Positions 8,215-17,057 of a DNA stretch of 38,341 bases are shown here, piece after piece. The notes below the pieces were generated by a model that was not told the origin of the DNA, searched no databases, and saw only the letters and a list, made by a program, of their open reading frames with translations. The position numbers and the translations under genes are program-made. Numbering within the stretch: the stretch's first letter is position 1; each line of letters opens with the position of its first letter. This stretch comes from Eubacteriales bacterium (GTDB lineage Bacteria > Bacillota > Clostridia > Lachnospirales > Lachnospiraceae), in NCBI GenBank assembly GCA_030524585.1, contig JAUNGJ010000029.1, forward strand, positions 1,325 through 39,665, in the 5' to 3' direction.

Positions 8215-10434
8215 ATGAATATTATATTCCACGAACAAACTCGAACCTTTCATCTTTACAATGATGAGATCAGCTATATCATGACCGTGCTTCCCAGCGG
8301 ACATATGGGACAGCTTTACTTTGGAAAAGCTATCCGGGACCGGGAAGATTTTTCCCATTTGCTGGAGGACACCTTCCGAATCACGGCCTCCTATCTGTCT
8401 GAGGAACAGAATACCATGTCCCTGGAGCATTTGAAGCAGGAATATCCGGTATACGGAACCACCGATTACCGGGAGCCGGCAGTTGAAGTCATCCAGGCAA
8501 ACGGAAGTCATTTATCGAATCTGCAGTACAGCGGCTACCGGATTACAGATGGCAAGCCAAAGCTTTCCGGTCTTCCGGCAACCTACACGGAGGATGACAG
8601 CGAAGCGAAAACTCTTACGATTACGCTGAAGGATCCTCTGACCGGCCTTGCCGCCGAGCTTCTTTATACCATATTTGCAGGGGGCGGCGCCCTGGCGCGA
8701 AGTGTACATTTTATCAATCAGGGCACAGAGATTCTTCATCTTGGAAGAGCCATGAGTCTTGCACTGGATCTGCCGGACTGCAATTACGAATGGCTGCAGT
8801 TTTCCGGCGTATGGGCAAGAGAACGCCACCTAAAGACCCGCAGTCTGGAACCGGGTATTGTATCCGTGGGAAGCCTCAGAGGCGCTTCCTCCCATGAGCA
8901 CAACCCGTTTATCATCTTAAAGCGTCCTCATACTGATGAAAATCAGGGCGAGGCTATCGGATTCAGCCTGATCTACAGCGGCAACTTTCTGGCCCAGGCG
9001 GAAGTGGACAATCAGGACGTCACCCGGATTCTTCTCGGAATCCACCCGGACACCTTCGATTGGAAGCTGGAACCGGGCGCCGATTTCCAGACTCCCGAGG
9101 CAGTAATGGTATACAGCAGTCTGGGGCTGAACCATCTGAGCCAGACCTTCCACCGGCTTTATCAGAAGCGCCTGGCAAGAGGCTACTGGCGCGACCGTCC
9201 CCGTCCGATTCTGATCAACAACTGGGAAGCCACTTATTTTGACTTCACAGAGGACCGCTTAGTAACCATTGCCGGAAAGGCAAAGGAATGCGGCGTGGAG
9301 CTGTTTGTATTGGATGACGGGTGGTTTGGCGCCAGAAGAAACGACTCTGCCGGACTTGGGGATTGGTATGCCAACAAAGAATTACTTCCAAACGGAATTT
9401 CCGGGCTCTCCAGGCGAATCGAGGCCCTTGGCATGAAATTCGGGCTCTGGTTTGAACCGGAGATGGTCAACGAAGATTCCGACCTGTACCGGGCGCATCC
9501 GGATTGGATTCTTCGGACACCGGGCCGGAGTGCTTCTCTGGGACGGCACCAGCACGTACTGGACTACTCCCGAAAGGAAGTGGTTGACTATATCTACGAA
9601 ATGATGGCAAAGCTTCTTCGGGAAGCCAGAATTTCCTACATCAAATGGGATATGAACCGCTATATTACGGAATGCTACTCCGCTGCTCTTCCTTCCGACA
9701 GACAGGGCGAAGTATTCCACCGGTACATCCTTGGTGTATATGATCTGTATGACCGTCTGACCCGTGAATTTCCTCATGTGCTGTTCGAATCCTGCGCCAG
9801 CGGCGGCGCCCGCTTCGACCCGGGACTTCTCTACTATGCGCCCCAGGGCTGGACCAGCGATGACTCAGACGCCATTGAACGGCTTAAGATACAATACGGC
9901 ACTTCCTACTGCTATCCGATCAGCTGTATGGGAAGCCATGTATCCGCGGTTCCGAACCATCAGGTATTCCGCAGCACACCGCTGTATACCCGCGCCAATG
10001 TGGCGTATTTCGGAACCTTTGGCTATGAGCTGGATCTGAATAAACTGACCGCAGACGAGCAGGAAGAAGTGAAACAGCAGATCGCATTTATGAAGGAATA
10101 CCGCGAGTTATTCCAGTTCGGTGTCTTTTACCGTCTCCGCAGTCCTTTTGAGGATAATTATACCTCCTGGATGGTGGTAAGCCCGGACCAGAAAACGGCC
10201 ATCGTAGGCTGGTATAAGACCTTAAACCATGTCAACGTGCCTTTCACACGCGTCCGGCTTCAGGGCCTTGCCCCGGACCTCTGTTATCACCTGGAAGACA
10301 GCAGCCTCTCTTTCTATGGTGATGAGCTGATGAATGCCGGACTAATCACCTCCGACTCCATGTGCGGAGAACTGACCGGAAAACGGCCAAGCTGTGATTT
10401 TGACTCCCGGCTGTTTATACTAAAAGCATATTAA
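8215..10434 (+). CDS. Alpha-galactosidase, glycoside hydrolase family 36
   Basis: A 739-residue cytoplasmic enzyme that hydrolyses terminal alpha-1,6-galactose from melibiose and raffinose-type sugars. The retaining GH36 catalytic residues are visible: nucleophile Asp479 in YIKWDMNR and acid/base Asp549 in GWTSDDSDAIERL. WFGARRNDSAGLGDWYANKELLPNG and LWFEPEMVNEDSDLY are further family landmarks. Length fits the bacterial tetrameric subgroup (about 730-745). No signal peptide is present. The ATG at 8215 has GGAGG 8 bases upstream; a TTG codon at 8152 is in frame but is the promoter -35 box. A strong terminator follows, so it is a single-gene unit. No transporter adjoins it. Confidence 0.95.
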   Translation: MNIIFHEQTRTFHLYNDEISYIMTVLPSGHMGQLYFGKAIRDREDFSHLLEDTFRITASYLSEEQNTMSLEHLKQEYPVYGTTDYREPAVEVIQANGSHLSNLQYSGYRITDGKPKLSGLPATYTEDDSEAKTLTITLKDPLTGLAAELLYTIFAGGGALARSVHFINQGTEILHLGRAMSLALDLPDCNYEWLQFSGVWARERHLKTRSLEPGIVSVGSLRGASSHEHNPFIILKRPHTDENQGEAIGFSLIYSGNFLAQAEVDNQDVTRILLGIHPDTFDWKLEPGADFQTPEAVMVYSSLGLNHLSQTFHRLYQKRLARGYWRDRPRPILINNWEATYFDFTEDRLVTIAGKAKECGVELFVLDDGWFGARRNDSAGLGDWYANKELLPNGISGLSRRIEALGMKFGLWFEPEMVNEDSDLYRAHPDWILRTPGRSASLGRHQHVLDYSRKEVVDYIYEMMAKLLREARISYIKWDMNRYITECYSAALPSDRQGEVFHRYILGVYDLYDRLTREFPHVLFESCASGGARFDPGLLYYAPQGWTSDDSDAIERLKIQYGTSYCYPISCMGSHVSAVPNHQVFRSTPLYTRANVAYFGTFGYELDLNKLTADEQEEVKQQIAFMKEYRELFQFGVFYRLRSPFEDNYTSWMVVSPDQKTAIVGWYKTLNHVNVPFTRVRLQGLAPDLCYHLEDSSLSFYGDELMNAGLITSDSMCGELTGKRPSCDFDSRLFILKAY

Positions 10435-10451
10435 TCGTTTTCAATAAAAGC

Positions 10452-10510
10452 ATCCCCGAATGCCGTTACGAACTGTCTTTGTTCATCCGGCATCCGGGGA
10501 TTCTTCTTAC
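10452..10510. terminator. Bidirectional terminator between GH36 and PNPOx-like gene
   Basis: ATCCCCG-A-ATGCCG pairs with CGGCAT-C-CGGGGAT, thirteen base pairs with one mismatch and a loop of about 22 bases. T-rich sequence follows on both strands (TTCTTCTT on plus, CTTTTATT on minus). It serves the convergent GH36 and PNPOx-like genes. Confidence 0.85.
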
Positions 10511-10525
10511 TGATTTCTTACTGAT

Positions 10526-11011
10526 TTATTTCTGATCGTACTGCTTTACCTCTACGGTCTTTGCATCAAAATCCAGAAACAGCTGAAAGGCATAGCCTTC
10601 CTCACTGGTATCCCAGATTTCCACATATTTGGGAGACACCTCTACCAGAATCTCCGTATCCTCATGACTGTATTTGTTGTAGCTCTGCCACAGGTATTTC
10701 TTATATCCTTTCTCAAATCTTTGCCCCGGTTCATCCACAACCAGGCCTTTGTTCTCGGCAAGCCCCTCCACCTGGATGCCGCTCCAGCACATTGCCACAT
10801 GGGGATTCTCCAGCAGCTGCTTCGTCTTGCGGAAATTCCTGTCCGTCTTAAAGTAGATCTTCTCGTCATAAAACAGACAGCTTACGTTGCGCACCATAAC
10901 ATAGTCATCCTTGCTGGAAGCCAGCGCCATAATCTTATCGGTTCCCAGCATCTCAAACATCCGCTCTACCGCGGCCTCATAAGTAATTGCCTTGTCCAGT
11001 GTAAATTTCAT
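10526..11011 (-). CDS. Pyridoxamine 5'-phosphate oxidase-like FMN-binding protein
   Basis: A 161-residue protein with the look of a split beta-barrel flavoprotein of the PNPOx-like superfamily: helix then strands with IMALASSKDDYVMVRNVSCLFYDEKIYFKT and a conserved basic segment NFRKTKQLLENPHVAMC. The family binds FMN or a deazaflavin and most members are uncharacterised; true PNPOx activity is not implied. It lies 20 bases downstream of ribU and would share the FMN riboswitch-controlled transcript, which supports FMN as its cofactor. A bidirectional terminator follows. Confidence 0.75.
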   Translation of the reverse strand: MKFTLDKAITYEAAVERMFEMLGTDKIMALASSKDDYVMVRNVSCLFYDEKIYFKTDRNFRKTKQLLENPHVAMCWSGIQVEGLAENKGLVVDEPGQRFEKGYKKYLWQSYNKYSHEDTEILVEVSPKYVEIWDTSEEGYAFQLFLDFDAKTVEVKQYDQK

Positions 11012-11031
11012 CTTCTTATCTCCTCCATATT

Positions 11032-11682
11032 TTATCGTTCAATAATTCCCCTGATAAATTTGCTAAGTCTCTTGTACAGCAGGAATGTAAGGATCGACGT
11101 TGCGCCGTATTTGATCAGGTTAAATGGCAGGATCCCCAGAACCGCCATTGACACGGCGTCCTTCATCGCCGGATTCACCGCCGTGCACATAGAAATAATA
11201 TCATCCATTGTCATTCCGAACAGATTCACATAAAACGGAATAATCATATACAGATTTGTAAATACCGCCACAACCGATACCAGTACGGTACTTACCGCCA
11301 TCCCCGCTGCCGCCGTCTTCTTCGTCTTTTTCCAGTGATAGATCAATAATGCCGGCATCACATAACAGCTGCTGAGAATCAGGTTCTGAAGCTCTCCGGT
11401 TCCCAGAGAATAGGTTCCCTGTATCACAAGCTGCAGCAGAATCTTCACGATAATAATGCAAAATGCCGCTGCCGGTCCAAACATATACCCTCCCAGCATC
11501 TCCATCACACCGGAAAGATCAAAAGAAAGAAAGGGCGGCATAAACGGAATCGGGAATCGAAGAAGCATCAGCACTGCGCTTACCGCTCCCATAAGGCCCA
11601 CGAAGGCGATCGTCTTTACGCGGATACCCGCCTTGTTACCTGTTGCTGTGTTCTGTTTTACTGTCTCATTTGTCTGGCTCAT
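11032..11682 (-). CDS. ribU: Riboflavin ECF transporter, substrate-binding S component
   Basis: A 216-residue membrane protein with about six hydrophobic helices. It captures riboflavin and works with a shared ECF module (EcfA, EcfA', EcfT) encoded elsewhere. GLMGAVSAVLMLLRFPIPFMPPFLSFDLS near residue 30 and the following GGYMFGPAAAF are typical of RibU; the N-terminal A-x3-A-like packing helix is present. The start at 11682 is fixed by AGGAGG 9 bases upstream; a longer reading frame starting at 11805 would begin inside the riboswitch and is rejected. The FMN riboswitch at 11794-11915 precedes it, which independently supports a flavin role. PNPOx-like gene follows in the same transcript. Confidence 0.93.
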   Translation of the reverse strand: MSQTNETVKQNTATGNKAGIRVKTIAFVGLMGAVSAVLMLLRFPIPFMPPFLSFDLSGVMEMLGGYMFGPAAAFCIIIVKILLQLVIQGTYSLGTGELQNLILSSCYVMPALLIYHWKKTKKTAAAGMAVSTVLVSVVAVFTNLYMIIPFYVNLFGMTMDDIISMCTAVNPAMKDAVSMAVLGILPFNLIKYGATSILTFLLYKRLSKFIRGIIER

Positions 11683-11749
11683 CTCACCAATCCTCCTATC
11701 AAATAGTCTGTGCATCCTGTCAGGCAATTCCCTTCGAATGCAAAGCAAC

Positions 11750-11775
11750 AAAAAACCCGCGACATATGTCCCGGG
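11750..11775 (-). terminator. Terminator of the FMN riboswitch expression platform
   Basis: On the minus strand CCCG pairs with CGGG around the palindrome GACATATGTC, followed by TTTTTT. It lies about 20 bases after the aptamer and before the ribU ribosome site, as expected for a terminator that forms when FMN is bound. A self-complementary 12-mer just upstream (11775-11786) could take part in the alternative fold. Confidence 0.8.
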
Positions 11776-11793
11776 CAAATATTTGCAGAAAAT

Positions 11794-11915
11794 GTCTTTT
11801 CTCATCCGGACTATACCGTCGGTTCTGGAATTCCTCAGCTGAGGTCACCAGATCAGCCGCTTACGCGGGTCATGGACTATACCATCGGTAGGGACTTGCA
11901 CCCTGCCACAAAGAC
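11794..11915 (-). promoter_or_regulatory. FMN riboswitch (RFN element)
   Basis: Read on the minus strand the conserved RFN blocks occur in order: GGCAGGGTG, CCCTACCGATGGTATAGTCC, CCCGCG with GCGG, CTGATCTGGTG, TTCCAG, AACCGACGGTATAGTCCGGATG, and GAGAAAAGAC. The closing helix pairs GTCTTT with AAAGAC. This is an FMN-binding aptamer that switches off ribU (and the downstream PNPOx-like gene) when FMN is plentiful, through the terminator at 11750-11775. Confidence 0.97.
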
Positions 11916-11972
11916 TTCCATATTCTATTTTCAGAATTCGGTGGTTGCAGTAACATCATCTGCTAATTCCCA

Positions 11973-12001
11973 TTATATTCCTCTGTTCTGTATTTGTAAA
12001 T
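11973..12001 (-). promoter_or_regulatory. Sigma-A promoter of the riboswitch-ribU transcript
   Basis: On the minus strand TTTACA (11996-12001) and TATAAT (11973-11978) are 17 bases apart. The predicted start near 11966 gives a leader of about 280 bases holding the FMN riboswitch. The promoter sits just past the nrdG stop codon, and the stretch 11916-11965 between promoter and aptamer shows nothing else recognisable. Confidence 0.75.
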
Positions 12002-12008
12002 AGGGAAT

Positions 12009-12521
12009 TTACTCTCCGTACCTTCCCACGTCTTTCCCCTTCTCAAGTCTGATCAGCCGCTGGTTTCTGCTGCCCCGGAACAAAAGCGTAATATCCTTTA
12101 ATTCCTCCACAAATTCCCCGTCCACCAGCACATCGATATAAGACAGCATCTCTTCCGTTACGTCGGTGTATACGCTGCCGCCTTTCTGCATATCCACATC
12201 ATAGAGATAACCGGAATAGCACCAGATATCCTTCTCAGGATAAGTTTCCTTTACTCTTCGGAGAAGCTCTGTCACCTGCGGCTGGTTCTCCGGCTCAAAG
12301 GGCTCACCCCCCAACACGGTAAGGCCCTGAATATATGCAGGCTCCAGCATACGGATAATCTCATCTTCCGTTTCTTTGGTATAGGGCTGCCCGTATTCAA
12401 AATTCCAGGTCTCCGCATTAAAGCATCCCTTACAGTGATGCCTGCAGCCGGACACGAACAGGCTCACCCGCACTCCGGGACCGTCTGCAATATCATAGCT
12501 TTTTATATTTCCGTAATACAT
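12009..12521 (-). CDS. nrdG: Anaerobic ribonucleotide reductase activating protein
   Basis: A 170-residue radical SAM enzyme that generates the glycyl radical on NrdD. The [4Fe-4S] motif CRHHCKGC (CxxxCxxC, residues about 26-33) is intact, followed by FNAETWNF and the glycine-rich VLGGEPFEPEN that binds S-adenosylmethionine. The N-terminal NIKSYDIADGPGVRVSLFVSGC is standard. Length is normal. It is encoded 14 kb from nrdD (26329-28518), not next to it as is usual. The ribosome site AGGGG lies 7 bases before the ATG. It is divergent from tdk. Confidence 0.95.
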   Translation of the reverse strand: MYYGNIKSYDIADGPGVRVSLFVSGCRHHCKGCFNAETWNFEYGQPYTKETEDEIIRMLEPAYIQGLTVLGGEPFEPENQPQVTELLRRVKETYPEKDIWCYSGYLYDVDMQKGGSVYTDVTEEMLSYIDVLVDGEFVEELKDITLLFRGSRNQRLIRLEKGKDVGRYGE

Positions 12522-12609
12522 ATTCTTACCCCTTTATTCTCAATTTGCTCATTTTCTTTCTTCCCTTTCTATGATAAACTAAAAAGAAAACTTTTAAAAG
12601 GACAAGATT

Positions 12610-13188
12610 ATGGCTAAGTTATATTTTCGACACGGAGCAATGGGCAGCTCCAAGACAGCAAATGCCCTGATGGTTGCATACAATTATTATGAACGCGGCA
12701 AGGAGGCCCTTCTTGCAAAGCCGAAGCTGGACACCCGGGATGAAGGCGTGGTATGGAGCCGTATTGGCCTGGAACGGGAGTGTATCTATGTAGAGGACGT
12801 AGTCGCAATGAGCGATGAAGAGCTTCGCCGATACGATTGCGTAATCATCGACGAAGCCCAGTTCTGCAAAAAATCCGACATTGAATTTTTTGAACACATT
12901 GTGGACGATCTGGAAATCCCGGTCATCTGCTACGGCCTTCGGACGGATTTCCGCCGGGAACTGTTTGAGGGAAGCCTCTGGCTTCTGGCCTGGGCAGACG
13001 TCATCGAAGAGCTGAAGACTGTCTGCTGGTGCGGGAACGGCGCCCGCTGCAACGCACGGTTCACAGAAGATGGCAAGATGATCCGCGTAGGCTCTCAGGT
13101 AGTCATGGGCGGCAACGACAATTATACCTCCCTGTGCCGGAAGCACTACAAGGAGGGAAATCTCGGCCCCAGAAAACTGTCTGAATAA
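12610..13188 (+). CDS. tdk: Thymidine kinase (type II)
   Basis: A 192-residue cytosolic enzyme that phosphorylates thymidine in nucleotide salvage. Visible features: P-loop GAMGSSKTA at residues 9-17, the second nucleotide motif CVIIDEAQF with the catalytic acid near residue 83, YGLRTDFRRELFEGS, the zinc-binding cysteines in CWCGNGARC, and a C-terminal CRKHY. These are the landmarks of the tetrameric bacterial and human TK1-like class. The ATG has AAGGA 8 bases upstream. It is monocistronic, divergent from nrdG and convergent with an aldo/keto reductase; proximity of nrdG and tdk is thematically consistent with dNTP supply. Confidence 0.96.
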   Translation: MAKLYFRHGAMGSSKTANALMVAYNYYERGKEALLAKPKLDTRDEGVVWSRIGLERECIYVEDVVAMSDEELRRYDCVIIDEAQFCKKSDIEFFEHIVDDLEIPVICYGLRTDFRRELFEGSLWLLAWADVIEELKTVCWCGNGARCNARFTEDGKMIRVGSQVVMGGNDNYTSLCRKHYKEGNLGPRKLSE

Positions 13189-13194
13189 TCTTAC

Positions 13195-13231
13195 GGCAGC
13201 CAATATTTACGGAAGAATATTGCCCGCTGCC
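13195..13231. other. Hairpin spanning the convergent tdk and reductase ends
   Basis: GGCAGC-CAATATT pairs with AATATTG-CCC-GCTGCC, thirteen base pairs with a three-base bulge and an 8-base loop. It covers the stop codon of the aldo/keto reductase gene and begins 7 bases after the tdk stop. No T-run follows on either strand, so it is not a classic intrinsic terminator, but it may separate the convergent transcripts. Confidence 0.4.
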
Positions 13232-14127
13232 ATATAAATCTCATACCACTCCTGTCTGGTAAGCCTGATTTCTGCTCCGCGGCAGACCTCTTCAAACCGC
13301 GACAGATTCATGGTGCCGGAAAGCATCTGCATATTCGCCGGATGTCTCAGGATCCATGCCACGGCGATCGCCGTTTCGGTGACGCCGTAGGCTGTTGCAA
13401 GCTCCTTTAATTTCCGGTTCAGTTCAGGGAACTTCTCATTTCCTAAGAATACCCCTTCAAACATTCCATACTGGAAGGGCGACCAGGCCTGAATGGTAAT
13501 GTCATGGAGTCTGCAGTAATCCAGCACGCTTCCGTCCCGGTTTACAGCCCCGTCGGTCAGCATATTCGTCTCAATTCCCGCCTTCACCATAGACGCATGT
13601 GCAATGCCGAACTGCAGCTGGTTGGCTGCCAGAGGCTGTCTCACATATTTCTTCAGCAGTTCCATCTGCATGGGATTTTCATTGGACACTCCAAAGTATC
13701 TCACCTTCCCAGAGGCCTCCAGCTCATCGAAGGCTTCCGCCACTTCCTCCGGTTCCATCAGAGCGTCCGGCCTGTGCAGCAGAAGCGCATCCAGATACTC
13801 CGTTCCCAGCCGTTTCAGGGAGCCTTCCACAGACGCTATAATATGCTCCTTGGAGAAATCAAACATTACGCCCGGCACGATTCCACATTTGGACTGCACG
13901 AAGATATCCTCTCTCCTTACCCCCGTCATGGACAGTGCTTTGGCAAAGATTTCTTCACATTCACCTCCGCCATAAATATCCGCATGGTCAAAAAAATTCA
14001 CTTCCAGCTCCACAGCCTTCTCAATCAGCTTCGCCGCCTTCTCCAGGGACACACTGTTGATTCTCATACATCCTACGGCGATCGCCGGCACCTGAAGTCC
14101 CGTCCCGCCAAACTTAATCTTTTTCAT
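13207..14127 (-). CDS. Aldo/keto reductase
   Basis: A protein of 306 residues with the TIM-barrel aldo/keto reductase pattern. It would reduce carbonyl compounds with NAD(P)H. The catalytic tetrad is visible: Asp and Tyr in NFFDHADIYGGG (about residues 45-56), Lys in VQSKCGI near residue 80, and His in LLLHRPD near residue 118. The C-terminal cofactor part has AVAWILRHPANMQ. The length is typical of the YcsN/YdhF-like subgroup. Two ATG codons are adjacent; the second (14127) is better spaced from GAGG. Substrate cannot be predicted. It is a single gene between tdk and the sugar locus. Confidence 0.92.
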   Translation of the reverse strand: MKKIKFGGTGLQVPAIAVGCMRINSVSLEKAAKLIEKAVELEVNFFDHADIYGGGECEEIFAKALSMTGVRREDIFVQSKCGIVPGVMFDFSKEHIIASVEGSLKRLGTEYLDALLLHRPDALMEPEEVAEAFDELEASGKVRYFGVSNENPMQMELLKKYVRQPLAANQLQFGIAHASMVKAGIETNMLTDGAVNRDGSVLDYCRLHDITIQAWSPFQYGMFEGVFLGNEKFPELNRKLKELATAYGVTETAIAVAWILRHPANMQMLSGTMNLSRFEEVCRGAEIRLTRQEWYEIYMAAGNILP

Positions 14128-14191
14128 CATTCACCTCTTCCGGTTTCCCATACTCAAACTATATTCTGCCATAAAGAATTTCCTATGACCT

Positions 14192-14223
14192 AAAAGAAGG
14201 AGGACTCCGAAGAGCCCTCTCCT
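14192..14223 (-). terminator. Intrinsic terminator ending the sugar-utilisation operon
   Basis: On the minus strand a GC-rich stem of about eight pairs closed by a TTCG tetraloop (AGGGCTC with GAGTCCT) is followed by TTCTTTT. It begins immediately after the GH35 stop codon and marks the 3' end of the 12-kb operon. Confidence 0.85.
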
Positions 14224-14224
14224 A

Positions 14225-17035
14225 CTATTTTTTCAGCACAATTTCTGCCTCTCTGGACACATAGGAAGGCCTCACAATCGGATGATACATATATCCTCTC
14301 CGGTAACCGCTCATAATTTCCTCAAAGAATCCCGGGCACTCCAGAATCATGGAGATCACATTATCTCCATCCCGGTTCAGATAACTGTCCGGAATATAAA
14401 ACTCTTCCTGGGGACCGATGATATCGTACTGGGCCACCGGTTTTCCATTCACATAGATCAATAACCTCTCGTCGGCTCTGATCGGCACGATCTGCAGCGG
14501 GGCAGAGTAACATTCTGCCGGATGATACCGGAAATGGCGCCGGAACCACACGACGTGTCCCATCTCTCTTCCGACTACCAGCTTCTCCACATCCGGCGCC
14601 TCCTGCCATGCATCGTCGCCGTATTCCAGCCTGTGGTATCCGTCGTTATATCCTGTAAGATGAGCTTTCACCCGGAAAGATTCCACCTTCACATCCACTT
14701 TGCCGCCATCTGTATACACGCCATCGATGATCATAGGGTGCAGGATACCGCTGTACTTGACCAGCGCTCCCTCATGTGGATGGGACTTATTGTGAAACTC
14801 ATTGGCATACAGGACTGCAATCGTATTGACTCCCTTCTTCAGGGCTGCGGTGATGTTATGACGGTCGATGGATTTGCTGCGTCCGCGGAACACCAGCGTC
14901 CCGTTAATATAAAGCAGAAAACGGTCCGTCTCGTTGCTCTTATAATACAAATGAGCTTCTTTTACATCCTCTCCCAGTTCAAATGTACCTCTGTACCAGT
15001 AATAGCCATGCTGGAACAGACCTGCCTCTTCCAGCGAAACCGGTTTCTCCAGATACTTCCAATCACGGTCGTCGTAGTCCTCCCGAATCTCCGGACTATC
15101 TGCCCGGTATTTCCAGGCTGAGGTCCATTCCACCTGCGGACGGTCCGTAAAACGGGCAATCTCGAAGTCAACTTCCTGCATAGCAGAGCTCTCCTTTTTT
15201 ACCGCCAGAGGATTTCCGTCGAGAACTGCTTCCCGGATTCCCATGCCCTCTCTCATCGGGTAGAAGAAAAACCGATTATTCGTATACTCCTTAACCTGTG
15301 CTTTCAAACGGATGCATTCCGCATTTTCTTCTATCTCTTCCAGATAGTAGCCATTATGGAACAGGATTCCGTCCGCAAGCGCCTCTACCCGGCCAATACT
15401 CTGTTCATCCAGAATAAAGAAGGTTGCTTCCGGCGTTTTGATAATAATCGTCTCCCCGTGGGTATAGCTTACCAGGCTCTGTCCGCCGCCGAGATTATAT
15501 TTCTTCACTTTTCCTGCTTCTATGGTTACCTGTCCCGCCGGCACATTCAGACACAGCTCGCCTTCGGTTTCTGCCGTTCCATACATGATTACAGCCGTCT
15601 CATTCCCGTACCGCTCCGTCTGCCAGATCTCGGAAATGGAATAGTTCAGCTTCACGCCGGTTCCCGGAATCTTGAAGGCAACCGGGAACATACGTGTCTG
15701 GCTGGCTTTGATGGTGGTAGTAAAAATATATTCTCTGCCGTTCACTTCCTCCGGCACCTGGATGGTTACCGGCTTATCTGCTTCTTCCACATTGCGGACA
15801 AAGAAGAACCGTCCGTCCTCATTTCCTTCCTGATAAGTCGTAAAATTCTCGTAAGCCCTGTCAATCGAAACATCCAGAAATGCCCCGTCCTCATTCAACA
15901 CCGCAATATTCTCACCGCCGGATATGATCTTCATATATTTTTTCCCGTCGCTTGCGGCGATCAGGTGGTTAAATTCCTTTGCAAAGCGGATAAATCCTTT
16001 GATCCAGTAATATTTCTCCCTGTTCAGTTCTCCGGTCTCGCCCACCGGCGCTCCGCCGAAATCATAGCTGGTAATATTACCGTAACCTCCTAAAGCCACA
16101 TCTCCCCGTCCCCCGATAAACGGGAAGGTGGTTCCGCCCACCATCATATAATAGTTGACGATGGAGGCTCCGGTAATAAATACACTCTTGGAAACGCCTT
16201 CGACAACATCCGCCCCCGGCACGTAGGTCGGCTCCCCAATCTGAGAGAACCATCCGGCCTGCAGCTCCAGAATCATGACCGGAGCATCCGGCTGCGTCAC
16301 CTTGGAGCTCAAAAGCTTCTCTTCAAAACGCTCGTATTCCGACATCCACAGGCCCGGGATATTCGGATAGTAGGTACGGGTATCAATAATGCCCTTTCCC
16401 CGAAGGAACTCCGCCTCATTGGCAAATTTGGGGACATTGATGCCATACTCCTCCATTGCGTCCTTCAAAAACATAAAATACTTGACCGCATCCTCCACAG
16501 AAATCGGTTCTTCCCCGTATTCCATCAGATGGTCATACTCATTCTCCACCTGTGCGGCAATGATGGTTCCTCCGTTGGTAATCAGATGCTTATTAATCTG
16601 CTTCGCACAGGATCTGTACCAGTATTTGCACAGCTCCAGATATTTTTCATCCAGCATACGAATCCGGAATTCCCCATTTGCGACCTTCTGGATCAGCCAA
16701 TCCGGATGTCCGCCAAAATCCAGCTCCGCACAGATATATGGGCCAGGCTTGATCAGCACGTAGAATCCGTATTTCTCACACAGGGTCAGAAACCGGTCCA
16801 GATCATAGTCTCCGTCCCATCTCTGATGCCCTTCTTCCGGTTCGTGCAGATTCCAGGCAATGTACACAGAAATCAGGTTCGCCCCTGTAGCTTTCATCTT
16901 CCGAAGCCGGTCCTCCCACAGGGCTGCCGGCACCCGGAAATAGTGAAACTCTCCGCCAATCAGAAACTCCTGCTTCCCATTAATAATAAATCCATTTCTG
17001 TCATAATCGATTATTTGTTTCAGATTATTACTCAT
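14225..17035 (-). CDS. Beta-galactosidase, glycoside hydrolase family 35
   Basis: A 936-residue enzyme without a signal peptide, so it acts in the cytoplasm on terminal beta-galactose. The GH35 barrel fills the first ~350 residues: GGEFHYFRVP near residue 27, WNLHEPEEG near 61, acid/base Glu166 in QVENEYDH, and nucleophile Glu257 in VMILELQAGWF. The remainder is a set of beta-sandwich domains, including a jelly-roll carbohydrate-binding-like segment near residue 720-770 (LYYKSNETDRFLLYINGTLVFRG). It is longer than the ~600-residue short bacterial forms and resembles the multidomain fungal and plant type. It is the last gene of the operon, 22 bases after the phosphorylase-like gene, so it probably trims the same imported oligosaccharide. 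Confidence 0.93.
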   Translation of the reverse strand: MSNNLKQIIDYDRNGFIINGKQEFLIGGEFHYFRVPAALWEDRLRKMKATGANLISVYIAWNLHEPEEGHQRWDGDYDLDRFLTLCEKYGFYVLIKPGPYICAELDFGGHPDWLIQKVANGEFRIRMLDEKYLELCKYWYRSCAKQINKHLITNGGTIIAAQVENEYDHLMEYGEEPISVEDAVKYFMFLKDAMEEYGINVPKFANEAEFLRGKGIIDTRTYYPNIPGLWMSEYERFEEKLLSSKVTQPDAPVMILELQAGWFSQIGEPTYVPGADVVEGVSKSVFITGASIVNYYMMVGGTTFPFIGGRGDVALGGYGNITSYDFGGAPVGETGELNREKYYWIKGFIRFAKEFNHLIAASDGKKYMKIISGGENIAVLNEDGAFLDVSIDRAYENFTTYQEGNEDGRFFFVRNVEEADKPVTIQVPEEVNGREYIFTTTIKASQTRMFPVAFKIPGTGVKLNYSISEIWQTERYGNETAVIMYGTAETEGELCLNVPAGQVTIEAGKVKKYNLGGGQSLVSYTHGETIIIKTPEATFFILDEQSIGRVEALADGILFHNGYYLEEIEENAECIRLKAQVKEYTNNRFFFYPMREGMGIREAVLDGNPLAVKKESSAMQEVDFEIARFTDRPQVEWTSAWKYRADSPEIREDYDDRDWKYLEKPVSLEEAGLFQHGYYWYRGTFELGEDVKEAHLYYKSNETDRFLLYINGTLVFRGRSKSIDRHNITAALKKGVNTIAVLYANEFHNKSHPHEGALVKYSGILHPMIIDGVYTDGGKVDVKVESFRVKAHLTGYNDGYHRLEYGDDAWQEAPDVEKLVVGREMGHVVWFRRHFRYHPAECYSAPLQIVPIRADERLLIYVNGKPVAQYDIIGPQEEFYIPDSYLNRDGDNVISMILECPGFFEEIMSGYRRGYMYHPIVRPSYVSREAEIVLKK

Positions 17036-17057
17036 GGCATATCTCCTTCACTTTCAT

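Noticed and set aside
11683-11805. N-terminal extension of ribU
   Set aside because: It would start inside the FMN riboswitch and read through its terminator; AGGAGG supports 11682.
13195-13231. Classic intrinsic terminator between tdk and the reductase gene
   Set aside because: The stem is good but no T-run follows on either strand, so it is listed only as a hairpin.
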